IMG/VR virus record: IMGVR_UViG_3300020442_004286
Coordinates: 1-40,773 of that record
DNA length: 40,773 nt
Direction: 5' to 3' (one strand)
Source of the DNA: a virus
Both the position numbers and the translations under genes were made by a program. The notes under the pieces were generated by a model. The model worked only from the letters and a program-made list of their open reading frames with translations. It had not been told where the DNA came from and did no database searches. This document shows positions 34,148 to 40,773 of this stretch, in pieces. How positions within the stretch are numbered: the first letter of the stretch is position 1; each line of letters starts with the position of its first letter.

Positions 34148-35018
34148 TTTCTTTGCCGTTTTCTAAATGATCCATAAGTTTATTGATATCTATAAACATA
34201 TTATTTTTACTGTAATCGTGTTCCATACCATTTATGATAAAGTCTATTTTTTCGCAACCTTGATACTTGTAAACATAGTGTAAATCGTTACCCCAGTTTT
34301 TTCCATAAAATGTAGGTTTGATAAACAAATCCCAATAATTTATTATGCTTATAGGATCTTCTCCGTCATAGGATAAGCCCGGGATTTTATAGTAATTCCA
34401 TGCGTTGCACATAGAGGTCAGTGTACCGTCTTTAATTATGCTTGCAAGCAAATGTTCGTCTTTTTCAAAGAACACTGCTGTATGACGCTTATTTCGCTGT
34501 TTATAGGCCCTTATTCGTGCATATTCCACACTATTTGCAGATTCTAATATGTAGTGTTTTCCTTCATGTACATATGGATCAGGCCCATTGAACCCTTCTA
34601 CAAAAGTTTTTTCTTCAGGCAAATGCTCAAGGAAAATGCTGTGCAAGATTTGGTTTGGAGGAATTTGTAATCTATTAGACTCAGATAATATTTTATCTTT
34701 TAGTTTGTAAGGGTCTAATGTAATTGTAGTTAAATTAATATCCCATTTTTTAACACAACGCAATACATTTTCATATTCGTTGTCATTGTATTTGGGCAAA
34801 TGCATAAATGCACAATCTATTTTATATCCAACATCTTTAAATGCAAGATACGTAGCTTGACTATCAATGCCTCCGCTAAATGCTAATATTAAATTTTTAT
34901 GATTTTGTAAAATTGATTTTGCCCGCTCAGCAAACTCTTGTCTAGGAGAACCTACTGAGCGAACTAGTGGTTTAACATCTATGTAGAAATTGTCTTTCGT
35001 GTCAAAACCAAAAGACAT
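34113..35018 (-). CDS. PP-loop ATPase-like protein
   Basis: 301 aa. ILAFSGGIDSQATYLAF (44-60) is a canonical PP-loop. KIDCAFMHLPKYND and INLTTITLDPYKL are the following strands. The N-terminus (FYIDVKPLVRSVGSPRQEFAERAKSIL) has no glutaminase-type catalytic Cys. Probably an adenylating or amide/thio-forming enzyme of unknown substrate, working with the other PP-loop proteins on both sides. It starts 3 nt downstream of the DUF2061 gene on the same strand. Confidence 0.72.
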   Translation of the reverse strand: MSFGFDTKDNFYIDVKPLVRSVGSPRQEFAERAKSILQNHKNLILAFSGGIDSQATYLAFKDVGYKIDCAFMHLPKYNDNEYENVLRCVKKWDINLTTITLDPYKLKDKILSESNRLQIPPNQILHSIFLEHLPEEKTFVEGFNGPDPYVHEGKHYILESANSVEYARIRAYKQRNKRHTAVFFEKDEHLLASIIKDGTLTSMCNAWNYYKIPGLSYDGEDPISIINYWDLFIKPTFYGKNWGNDLHYVYKYQGCEKIDFIINGMEHDYSKNNMFIDINKLMDHLENGKETKRYWQRNPNQ

Positions 35019-35021
35019 TTT

Positions 35022-35528
35022 TTAAGCAGTGACTGCTTTCTTTCTACCTTTTTTTGGGCTGTCTTTTAAAGATGGATCAACCATTGCTTCTGCTAATGAT
35101 TTTGCCCAAGGAACAATGTTCCAAACTCTTTCATGAGCGTAATATAAGAACATATTAACTGCTGTAGCAAGTCCTGCAAAAATTGTTGCTGAACCCCAAC
35201 TTCCTGTTACAATAAACGGAATGAAAAAGTTACTTGAAGTAATTACTACTCTCCATGTAATCATCTTTAGAGCTGATCTAGGCTCTCTATCGTCAAAAGC
35301 TCTTTCGACATTTTCTTTTCTAAGAGCATTGAAAAAGTTCCAAGCTCTTTCGTGTAACCAATATAAGGTACTGTTGATAACAGTTGCCCAACCAGCAATT
35401 TTTAAACCCACAAGTAAACTACCCGTAGCTAAAAATCCATTAATGATATGGGAGATTGTTAACAACACTCTCCAAGATACCATTTTTGCAATAGTCCTTG
35501 GGTGTTTTTCTGTAAATTTATTAAACAT
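35022..35528 (-). CDS. Duplicated DUF2061 membrane protein
   Basis: 168 aa with two tandem DUF2061-like units. Unit 1 (about 8-65) has PRTIAKMVSWRVLLT ... INSTLYWLHERAWNFF; unit 2 (about 82-140) has PRSALKMITWRVVIT ... VNMFLYYAHERVWNIV. Each has two hydrophobic segments, giving about four membrane spans. The C-terminus is Lys-rich (PKKGRKKAVTA), probably cytoplasmic. DUF2061 has no established biochemical role. AAAGGAGAAA 11 nt before the ATG is the strongest Shine-Dalgarno in the window, suggesting high expression. Confidence 0.85.
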   Translation of the reverse strand: MFNKFTEKHPRTIAKMVSWRVLLTISHIINGFLATGSLLVGLKIAGWATVINSTLYWLHERAWNFFNALRKENVERAFDDREPRSALKMITWRVVITSSNFFIPFIVTGSWGSATIFAGLATAVNMFLYYAHERVWNIVPWAKSLAEAMVDPSLKDSPKKGRKKAVTA

Positions 35529-35563
35529 GATTTAGATTTCTCCTTTGTTAAACACGTATATAA

Positions 35564-36754
35564 TTACTTATGCCATAATAATTTATCGGCATTTATTTCT
35601 GAGTCCATTTTTGTGACTCTATAATTGACTGAATGTATCTGTAACCCGTCCTCAAATCCGTGATCTTTGTTAATGAAGTTACTTGCATGTTTAGATACAT
35701 AATCAATACCCTGCTTCCATATGTCATGGTGTTTAGTACCCTTATGACCCTCTATATACCACGAATCGAATTCGCTATACCAATCTAACGTTGCTTTATC
35801 TGCTTGATACCATGAATTATCCCATGTGCTATATAGTATAGGCCTTAGCTCTCTTTCATGCATTGTTCTAAATAAATCAGCAGTCATATTTTTGCCATAC
35901 CAATATTGTTGTTTGTTTGGATTTAATTCTAACCATTTTTTTATGACATGTGCTTGCTTACAAAGAATATCTATGCTTTCAGGCGCCCAATAAAAATATT
36001 CTACTGTGCTATTGTCGTATTCTTTTATGTGATTTTCAATGGTAATAATATTAGTTGATCGATCATTAAATCTTATGTAAAAGTCTCCATTAGAGTGTAT
36101 AAATGTTCTTGGCTTTTCGATTCCTAAAACTAGTGCAAGTTTTTTTGATCTATCAAACTTTTTTCTAGTTTCGTCAAAATGTATGTAATTAAACCTAGTA
36201 ACATTTAAAGGATTTAAACCTTCTTTCTTATCCATAATCCAACTTGCATCACCAGCAGATAACCAAGACTCAAACAAATAATCTGACATATCTAAAATTG
36301 TAATTTTAGTTTTAGGGGAACGTTTTTCTATTTCTTTTAATCTTGGAATAGTTTGTAAGTAATGTTCTGCCGCGGCATTTCTTGGATCTTTATTGTTAGG
36401 ATCAATAATAGTGGACTTATAATTTGCCTTTTCCATTGTGTTTACAATTATTTCGTCTAAATGCAAACCTTGTCTAATAAAACTTTCTACTATATTTTGA
36501 CTATCACTGCCTCCGCTGTAACTTAATATGATATAATCATATGTATCTCTAAGTTGTTTTGCTCTTAAATCGTATAGTTGATCTAAACTTAATTGCGGCT
36601 CGTTTTCCCAATTATAAGTTTTAAAAACTGTGTCGTTGAAATGCCATTTTACTTTTGCATTTTTTTCCTGTGCAAAAAAACATGCTTGAATTTTGCTATC
36701 AAATTCAACACCGTTTACAGTATAGTAACCTAACTTCTTATTAATTTCAAACAT
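35564..36754 (-). CDS. PP-loop ATPase-like protein (LGYYT family)
   Basis: 396 aa. The N-terminal leader MFEINKKLGYYTVNG precedes a helix-rich segment; YIILSYSGGSDSQNIVESF (74-92) is the PP-loop. LDEIIVNTMEK and KITILDMSDYLFES are the later Rossmann strands. The C-terminal half is Trp/Tyr/His-rich and unrecognised. The start of another protein with the same N-terminus (ELGYYTCDN) lies at the right edge of the window. First gene of the minus-strand trio, with a late-promoter-like element 8 nt upstream. Confidence 0.72.
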   Translation of the reverse strand: MFEINKKLGYYTVNGVEFDSKIQACFFAQEKNAKVKWHFNDTVFKTYNWENEPQLSLDQLYDLRAKQLRDTYDYIILSYSGGSDSQNIVESFIRQGLHLDEIIVNTMEKANYKSTIIDPNNKDPRNAAAEHYLQTIPRLKEIEKRSPKTKITILDMSDYLFESWLSAGDASWIMDKKEGLNPLNVTRFNYIHFDETRKKFDRSKKLALVLGIEKPRTFIHSNGDFYIRFNDRSTNIITIENHIKEYDNSTVEYFYWAPESIDILCKQAHVIKKWLELNPNKQQYWYGKNMTADLFRTMHERELRPILYSTWDNSWYQADKATLDWYSEFDSWYIEGHKGTKHHDIWKQGIDYVSKHASNFINKDHGFEDGLQIHSVNYRVTKMDSEINADKLLWHK

Positions 36755-36762
36755 GTCAAGAG

Positions 36763-36770
36763 TATTTATA
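36763..36770 (-). promoter_or_regulatory. T4-late-type promoter TATAAATA (minus strand)
   Basis: Exact TATAAATA on the minus strand. With T4 spacing transcription would start at about 36757, three bases before the ATG at 36754. It is paired with a plus-strand element at 36785. Confidence 0.55.
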
Positions 36771-36784
36771 GGATTAAATACGTA

Positions 36785-36792
36785 GATAAATA
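36785..36792 (+). promoter_or_regulatory. T4-late-type promoter GATAAATA (plus strand)
   Basis: Seven of eight bases match TATAAATA. The predicted start is 36798, three bases before the ATG at 36801, mirroring the minus-strand element on the other side of this 46-base divergent gap. Confidence 0.5.
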
Positions 36793-36800
36793 TATTTGAT

Positions 36801-37778
36801 ATGATAGTAGAAACAAAACATCCTATTCTAGCGGCTTCAATGAATCATGTATCTGAAGCAAATCTAGCCATTGCTTGTAGCAAAGCAGGTATTTTGCCAA
36901 GCATTAGTATTTTATGTTTTATAGATAAAAGCAAAGGTAAAGTAGATATACAAGGTTTTGAAAAAGATCTCAAAAAGTTTAATCAGGAAACAGGATCTAG
37001 TGACTTGTGTGTAAGTATAGGCAGTAAAAGTTTATTAGCCCCCAAAATGATAGAAGAGTTTCGTAGAATACTTTCAGAAGTAAATTATTCTCATATTGAA
37101 CTTTTAATCACTAAACCATTAGAACTGCCTAATGATAGGCTATCAGAAAAAGACATAGAGTTGTTTGACACATTGAAAAAGACTTTAGATTATATTATAG
37201 GTGAAAAGGATATAAAAATTATTTACAAAGCTATTGATGTTTTTAGTGTTATAGAATTAGAAACAAAATATGGTGCAGATTTCTTTGATTCGTATATGCT
37301 TAAAGGTCCAACAGCCGCTGGTACTGTGTCTTCGAGATACAACAAATCTATTACATTATACGACATGATGGATAAGGTATGGCAGGTTCATCCTAATGCT
37401 TCATTAATTGCTTGTGGAGGAATATCTGACCATAGCCAAATTTCTGATTATTTACAAATTGGTGCAGAAGCAGTTGCAATAGGAACTGTGCTAGCCGCAT
37501 CAAAAGAAAGTGTTTTAAGTGATACTGCAAAAAATCAATATATAGAAAAACAATATGAAGATGTGCAGAAAATTAACGGCAGCTATACAGGAAATCAGAA
37601 TGGAATATTCTTTTCGAAAATAAATGGGTTTGATGATAGAAATAATACTATGTCGTTGCTTAAAGGGATAGCAACAGGCAATGAAGGCCATCTTTTTGCA
37701 GGAGGTGCTATTAGTGGTATTAATGAAATACTTTCAGTGCAAGACATAGTAAACAATCTCACAGATGTTGATATATAG
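36801..37778 (+). CDS. Nitronate-monooxygenase/IMPDH-like FMN TIM-barrel protein
   Basis: 325 aa. HPILAASMNHVSEANLAIACSKAG is the classic first strand/helix of FMN-dependent nitronate monooxygenases and enoyl-ACP reductase II. MLKGPTAAGTVSS (166-178) is the mid-barrel loop, and IACGGISDHSQISDYLQIGAEAVAIGT (203-229) is the phosphate-binding pair of strands for FMN. The family oxidises nitronates or reduces enoyl groups with FMN; the substrate here is unknown. It lies 9 nt before an N-twitch radical SAM gene and is probably co-transcribed from GATAAATA. Confidence 0.75.
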   Translation: MIVETKHPILAASMNHVSEANLAIACSKAGILPSISILCFIDKSKGKVDIQGFEKDLKKFNQETGSSDLCVSIGSKSLLAPKMIEEFRRILSEVNYSHIELLITKPLELPNDRLSEKDIELFDTLKKTLDYIIGEKDIKIIYKAIDVFSVIELETKYGADFFDSYMLKGPTAAGTVSSRYNKSITLYDMMDKVWQVHPNASLIACGGISDHSQISDYLQIGAEAVAIGTVLAASKESVLSDTAKNQYIEKQYEDVQKINGSYTGNQNGIFFSKINGFDDRNNTMSLLKGIATGNEGHLFAGGAISGINEILSVQDIVNNLTDVDI

Positions 37779-37787
37779 GTAAAAAAA

Positions 37788-39191
37788 TTGAGTGCAGGTA
37801 AGTCTAATTTTAATTTAGAAAGTTTCTGTCCTGAAGCATGGAATCAAATTGAGATTGATGCTCAAGGCGATTACAAAATTTGTTGTTTAGCAAATTTTGA
37901 TAAAGATTTCGGAATGGCTCTAGATAAAGACGGCAATGTTATGAATGTTAAAACTCATAGTATAGAAGAAGCTATGAATAGTGAAACACATAAACAACAT
38001 AGAAAAGAAATGAGCCAAAACATAAAACCCCAAAGATGTAGAAACTGCTTTGATAGCGAAGAAAGCACAAGAAATCTTAAAGGATTTGGAAAGTACAAAG
38101 ACAAATTTGCCCATTTAGGAATAAGCAAGCGTCAACGAGTTTTAAGAAAAACTACTAGAGATGTTCCTGAATATACTAAAGTTGAAAATGCACATTTAGT
38201 TACAAGTGCTGACGGAACTTTGGATACATCAAAATCAAAAGTTGTTAATTTAGATATGCGTTTCGGAAACCTTTGCAATCAAAAATGTATAATGTGTAGT
38301 CCGCAACACAGTAATCAATGGTATGAAGATTGGGTAGCAATAGGATACGGTGCTCCGCAATATAATAGAAACCATGGAGTTTACAGAAAAGGCAAAGCAA
38401 AAGAATTTAGTTTTTATTATGACAAACATGATAAAATAAAAATGGAGGGTATGGAACCTTGGTGGGAAGGAAATGATTGGTGGGATAGATTTGATTCAAT
38501 GGCGCCTAATTTAAGATATATTTATTTTACAGGTGGTGAGCCTCTTATAGTGCCACAAATGCAACAGTGTTTAGATAGACTTATTAAAGGCAATTTTGCA
38601 AAAAATATACAATTAAGATATGATACAAATCTAAGTGTAATAAATCAAAAAGTGATAGATAAATGGAAGCATTTTAAAGAAGTATTTCTTTGTATTAGTG
38701 TAGATGATACTGGTGAAAGATATAACACAATTAGATACCCAGGAAATTTTGACAGAATAGAAAACAACATTGTTACTCTCAAAAACAATGGCATGTTAAT
38801 AGAATATGTAAGTACTTGTATTGGAATTGCAAGTCCTTATGCTGTACAAAGAATATATGAATTTGGCAAGAAATACGATATCGAGACAAACTTTAGATTT
38901 TTAGAAGGACCAAATTGGTTAGATATTAGAAATTATCCACGTAAAGCAAAAGAAGAAATCATAGAAAATTTAAAAAATTATTCAGATGATCAAAAATACA
39001 CACGGTGGGCTATAGCTGAAATAAAATTATTAGAGAAATATATAGATCATTGTAATGAAAAACACTTACATGAATTTATTAGAGTAATGGATGTATTAGA
39101 TAAACAAAGGTCAACTAATTGGCGTAAAGCTATGCCCGATGTTGTAGACTTATTTAAAAAATATTGTCCCCATATATATAAGGAAGGTTAA
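37788..39191 (+). CDS. N-terminal-twitch radical SAM protein (array member 10, separated), TTG start
   Basis: 467 aa from TTG 37788, preceded by AGGT; no in-frame ATG lies before the first twitch cysteine. The twitch module is C14-x17-C32 (CC) and C84-x2-C87 in CRNCFDSEES. The radical SAM motif is CNQKCIMC (C163, C167, C170), followed by SPQHSNQW and FTGGEPLIVP. CISVDDTGERYNTIR is the core strand. The tail LDKQRSTNWRKAMPDVVDLF fits the shared C-terminal signature, so it is closest to array members 5 and 6 although 20 kb away. Linker residues 95-150 are basic. Confidence 0.87.
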   Translation: MSAGKSNFNLESFCPEAWNQIEIDAQGDYKICCLANFDKDFGMALDKDGNVMNVKTHSIEEAMNSETHKQHRKEMSQNIKPQRCRNCFDSEESTRNLKGFGKYKDKFAHLGISKRQRVLRKTTRDVPEYTKVENAHLVTSADGTLDTSKSKVVNLDMRFGNLCNQKCIMCSPQHSNQWYEDWVAIGYGAPQYNRNHGVYRKGKAKEFSFYYDKHDKIKMEGMEPWWEGNDWWDRFDSMAPNLRYIYFTGGEPLIVPQMQQCLDRLIKGNFAKNIQLRYDTNLSVINQKVIDKWKHFKEVFLCISVDDTGERYNTIRYPGNFDRIENNIVTLKNNGMLIEYVSTCIGIASPYAVQRIYEFGKKYDIETNFRFLEGPNWLDIRNYPRKAKEEIIENLKNYSDDQKYTRWAIAEIKLLEKYIDHCNEKHLHEFIRVMDVLDKQRSTNWRKAMPDVVDLFKKYCPHIYKEG

Positions 39192-39794
39192 ATGAATTAT
39201 TACAAGTTAGGAAAATTAAATAAAGATGTAGTGTCCGAAATGTTGACAGGTGTTTTGCAAAAAAGTACACCAGAAAAAGGATATCACTGGATAGAATTCG
39301 ACGACCAATTGAACGAGATGTGGAATAAAGTATGGGACAATAAAGATCTTAAAGTAAGAAGATGGGATAATAAATGGATTCAAAAAGCATTTTACAGTCC
39401 CGTTGGTAAAGGATGGAAAATACATAAAGATGGAATAAACTGTAAAGTAGCTTTAAATATTGCTTTACAAGTGAACGATTCTGATTGGGTAAGATGGTAC
39501 GATGAAAATTATATTAATAATTTGCAAGAAGTTAAAGTTAATAACAATGCACAAGGTAAAGGCCAATCTCGAAATATATTAATTGAGGAATATCAAGATA
39601 TTCCTTATATAGATGAATTAAAAGTAGAAAACGGAGATATATATCTTGTTAATACAGATGTATTTCATAGTTTTTATTGTGGTGGACCTAAAGATAGAGT
39701 AGTAGTACAAACAAAATTTCAGGACAATCCAGACTGGAACACCGTGTTACAAGGTGTAAAAGAAAGTAATTTTAAAGAATTTTATACTTATTGA
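39192..39794 (+). CDS. Fe(II)/2OG oxygenase-like protein
   Basis: 200 aa; AAGGAAGG precedes the ATG. WKIHKDG (H78, D80), GDIYLVNTDVFHSFYCGG (H159) and DRVVVQTKF (R169) give a full facial triad plus 2OG-binding Arg. CKVALNIAL is the strand after HxD. It directly follows the N-twitch radical SAM gene (stop and start adjacent), recalling the radical SAM to 2OG succession at 21037/21024. Overlaps the convergent gene by 7 nt. Confidence 0.68.
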   Translation: MNYYKLGKLNKDVVSEMLTGVLQKSTPEKGYHWIEFDDQLNEMWNKVWDNKDLKVRRWDNKWIQKAFYSPVGKGWKIHKDGINCKVALNIALQVNDSDWVRWYDENYINNLQEVKVNNNAQGKGQSRNILIEEYQDIPYIDELKVENGDIYLVNTDVFHSFYCGGPKDRVVVQTKFQDNPDWNTVLQGVKESNFKEFYTY

Positions 39795-40108
39795 CCTTGT
39801 TCAAAAAGAACTTCGTCACCTTTTTTGATTTCTAAAAGCAATATTTCGCATCCTTCGTTCCAAGCAACTTCTTTGTCTTTTTCTTCTTCCCATTTAGGAT
39901 CTGTTAATATTGCATCTAGGTCGTGAGCATCATTCCATTCAGAAGTAATTGTTAGTATGCATTGTGTTTCATCCAAAGTTTTTGTTCTAAATGATGTACA
40001 AATTCCAGTATCAATCCATTTTTCTTTTACATATGCTAAAAAGTCAGCACTTGGTTCGTACCAATCTACTTCTACACTAGGACGAACAAATTTTTTACTA
40101 AAAATCAT
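39788..40108 (-). CDS. Small hypothetical protein, ferredoxin-like fold possible
   Basis: 106 aa, not recognised. GGAGAAAAGAT precedes the ATG. The order helix (SADFLAYVKEKWIDTG), strand (CTSFRTKTLDETQCILTITSEW), helix (AHDLDAILTDPKWEEEK) and strand (CEILLLEIKKGDEVLF) could form a small alpha/beta-barrel like antibiotic-biosynthesis monooxygenase or DUF6614 proteins, but no specific family motif is visible. It is the only minus-strand gene in the last 4 kb and has its own late-promoter-like element. Confidence 0.55.
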   Translation of the reverse strand: MIFSKKFVRPSVEVDWYEPSADFLAYVKEKWIDTGICTSFRTKTLDETQCILTITSEWNDAHDLDAILTDPKWEEEKDKEVAWNEGCEILLLEIKKGDEVLFEQGQ

Positions 40109-40124
40109 ATCTTTTCTCCACTAA

Positions 40125-40132
40125 TATTTATC
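40125..40132 (-). promoter_or_regulatory. T4-late-type promoter GATAAATA (minus strand)
   Basis: Seven of eight bases match TATAAATA. A start at about 40119 would give an 11-nt leader beginning with GGAGAAAAGAT, a ribosome-binding site right at the 5' end, before ATG 40108. Confidence 0.5.
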
Positions 40133-40133
40133 A

Positions 40134-40141
40134 AATAAATA
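40134..40141 (+). promoter_or_regulatory. T4-late-like promoter AATAAATA (plus strand)
   Basis: Seven of eight bases match. A start at about 40147 would give a 22-nt leader before the GTG at 40169. It is back-to-back with the minus-strand element at 40125-40132. Confidence 0.42.
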
Positions 40142-40168
40142 TGTATATATTTACAAAAAGATATACTC

Positions 40169-40735
40169 GTGACAGGTAAAAACTTAGAAATATTAGAAAT
40201 AGAAGATTTAGATCTTATACAAAAACAATGTTTTTCCTACATTAGTAAGGTAAAACAAGGAAATCTTGATCACAGATCAGGTGTAAATTCTAGGCATTCA
40301 ATACGTGGAGACGGCAAAGAAATAAGTCCTGTTCTTCATAAATATCTCAAAGAAAATTTTAAGATTATGCCTAACAGATTTACTTTTTATGTCAATGTAC
40401 CTGAGAGTAAAATTCCTCCACATATTGACGGAGGAGGTATACAGCATTTACAAGACCTTAGTTGGTACGGTTTGAATATACCAATTAAAAACACAGAAAA
40501 TAGTGTTACAAGTTTTTATGATGTAGAACCATCTAATATGCAAGGTCGATGGCCCATTGATAAAAGTAAAATTAAACTAATAGAAAGTCATACTATAGTC
40601 AAACCTGTTGTAATCAATACTGGAGTATTACATGGTGTTGAACATTTTGACAAAGACAAAACTAGGTATATGCTTTTGATAAGATGGCATCCTAAGTATA
40701 ATTTTTTTAAAGAGGTAATGAATGATCCCGCATAA
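40169..40735 (+). CDS. Fe(II)/2OG oxygenase-like protein, GTG start
   Basis: 188 aa from GTG 40169; no in-frame ATG precedes the conserved region. PPHIDGGG (H85, D87), NTGVLHGVEH (H155) and KTRYMLLIRWHP (R166) supply the metal triad and 2OG-binding Arg. WYGLNIPIKNTENS and EPSNMQGRW match the paralog at 24720-25298 (WGLNIPVLN, ESNMQHS). It overlaps the gene that begins at 40722 by 14 nt. Confidence 0.72.
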   Translation: MTGKNLEILEIEDLDLIQKQCFSYISKVKQGNLDHRSGVNSRHSIRGDGKEISPVLHKYLKENFKIMPNRFTFYVNVPESKIPPHIDGGGIQHLQDLSWYGLNIPIKNTENSVTSFYDVEPSNMQGRWPIDKSKIKLIESHTIVKPVVINTGVLHGVEHFDKDKTRYMLLIRWHPKYNFFKEVMNDPA

Positions 40736-40773
40736 AGAATTAGGTTATTACACTTGTGATAATAAAATTTTTA
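40722..40773 (+). CDS. N-terminus of a further LGYYT-type PP-loop protein, cut by window end
   Basis: ATG 40722 follows AGAGG by 7 nt and opens a frame of 17 codons to the edge: M-I-P-H-K-E-L-G-Y-Y-T-C-D-N-K-I-F. This matches the N-terminus of the PP-loop protein at 35564-36754 (NKKLGYYTVNG, then FDSKI). The most likely product is a paralogous PP-loop ATPase-like protein continuing outside the window. The match is short, so the call rests on about six identical residues and the ribosome-binding site. Confidence 0.5.
   Translation, partial: MIPHKELGYYTCDNKIF

Noticed and set aside
1-40773. CRISPR arrays, tRNA or rRNA genes, insertion sequences, attachment sites
   Set aside because: No direct-repeat/spacer pattern, cloverleaf-like sequence, transposase or inverted terminal repeats were seen by reading; a tRNA scan could still find something missed by eye.
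1-40773. Interpreting the window as ordinary bacterial chromosome
   Set aside because: Late-promoter-like motifs, extreme gene packing and the gene set favour a phage, but no structural phage gene is present, so this is left as a possibility rather than excluded.

Overview
The window is a compact, AT-rich stretch (about 25-30 % GC in most sampled lines, AGA-dominated arginine codons). Genes overlap by a few bases almost everywhere and no intergenic gap exceeds about 80 bases. Sequences close to the T4-type late promoter (NATAAATA) sit at the divergent gene junctions. These traits, together with the gene content (radical SAM, 2-oxoglutarate oxygenase, PP-loop, SpeD-like, desaturase and DUF2061-like genes), suggest an auxiliary/accessory segment of a large T4-like marine phage, of the kind that infects low-GC bacterioplankton. 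No capsid, portal, terminase, tail, polymerase or tRNA gene is visible, so the viral assignment is inference; a low-GC bacterial genomic island cannot be excluded from this window alone.

Layout. Positions 2-3890 (+): the end of a glycosyltransferase-like protein with tandem domains, a repeat-plus-methyltransferase protein, a small orphan, a radical SAM/SPASM-like enzyme and a GNAT/ATE-like protein. Positions 3866-5907 (-): an orphan, a glycine-amidinotransferase-like enzyme and a DUF6614-like small protein. Positions 5956-9111 (+): a nitroreductase-like protein and two SPASM radical SAM paralogs. Positions 9106-9945 (-): a minimal PLP aminotransferase-like protein. Positions 9985-33164 (+) look like one very long operon. 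It starts with nine consecutive radical SAM genes, eight of them with an N-terminal twitch module. Next come 2-oxoglutarate oxygenases, a second mini-PLP enzyme, a kinase-like protein, a SpeD homolog, a sterol-desaturase-type protein, a methyltransferase, another N-twitch radical SAM, a GNAT-like protein, two acyl desaturases and two radical SAM enzymes with a B12-binding-like N-terminus. Positions 33212-36754: three PP-loop ATPase-like proteins and a duplicated DUF2061 membrane protein. Positions 36801-40773: a nitronate-monooxygenase-like flavoprotein, a tenth N-twitch radical SAM, two more 2OG oxygenases, a small orphan, and the first 17 codons of a fourth PP-loop paralog running off the end.

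Taken together the window encodes 16 radical SAM enzymes (10 of the N-terminal-twitch type), 7 probable Fe(II)/2OG oxygenases, two PLP enzymes, three membrane di-iron enzymes, three or four PP-loop ATPases, two methyltransferases and one or two GNAT-like proteins. That is a dense collection of redox, group-transfer and lipid-modifying chemistry with no replication or structural genes. The most economical reading is a large tailoring pathway acting on a surface glycan, lipid, peptide or small molecule. The combination of twitch radical SAM, PLP aminotransferase, amidinotransferase and glycosyltransferase resembles the enzyme classes used for amino-/guanidino-sugars and aminocyclitols. The substrate is not visible in the sequence, and no convincing RiPP precursor peptide was found.
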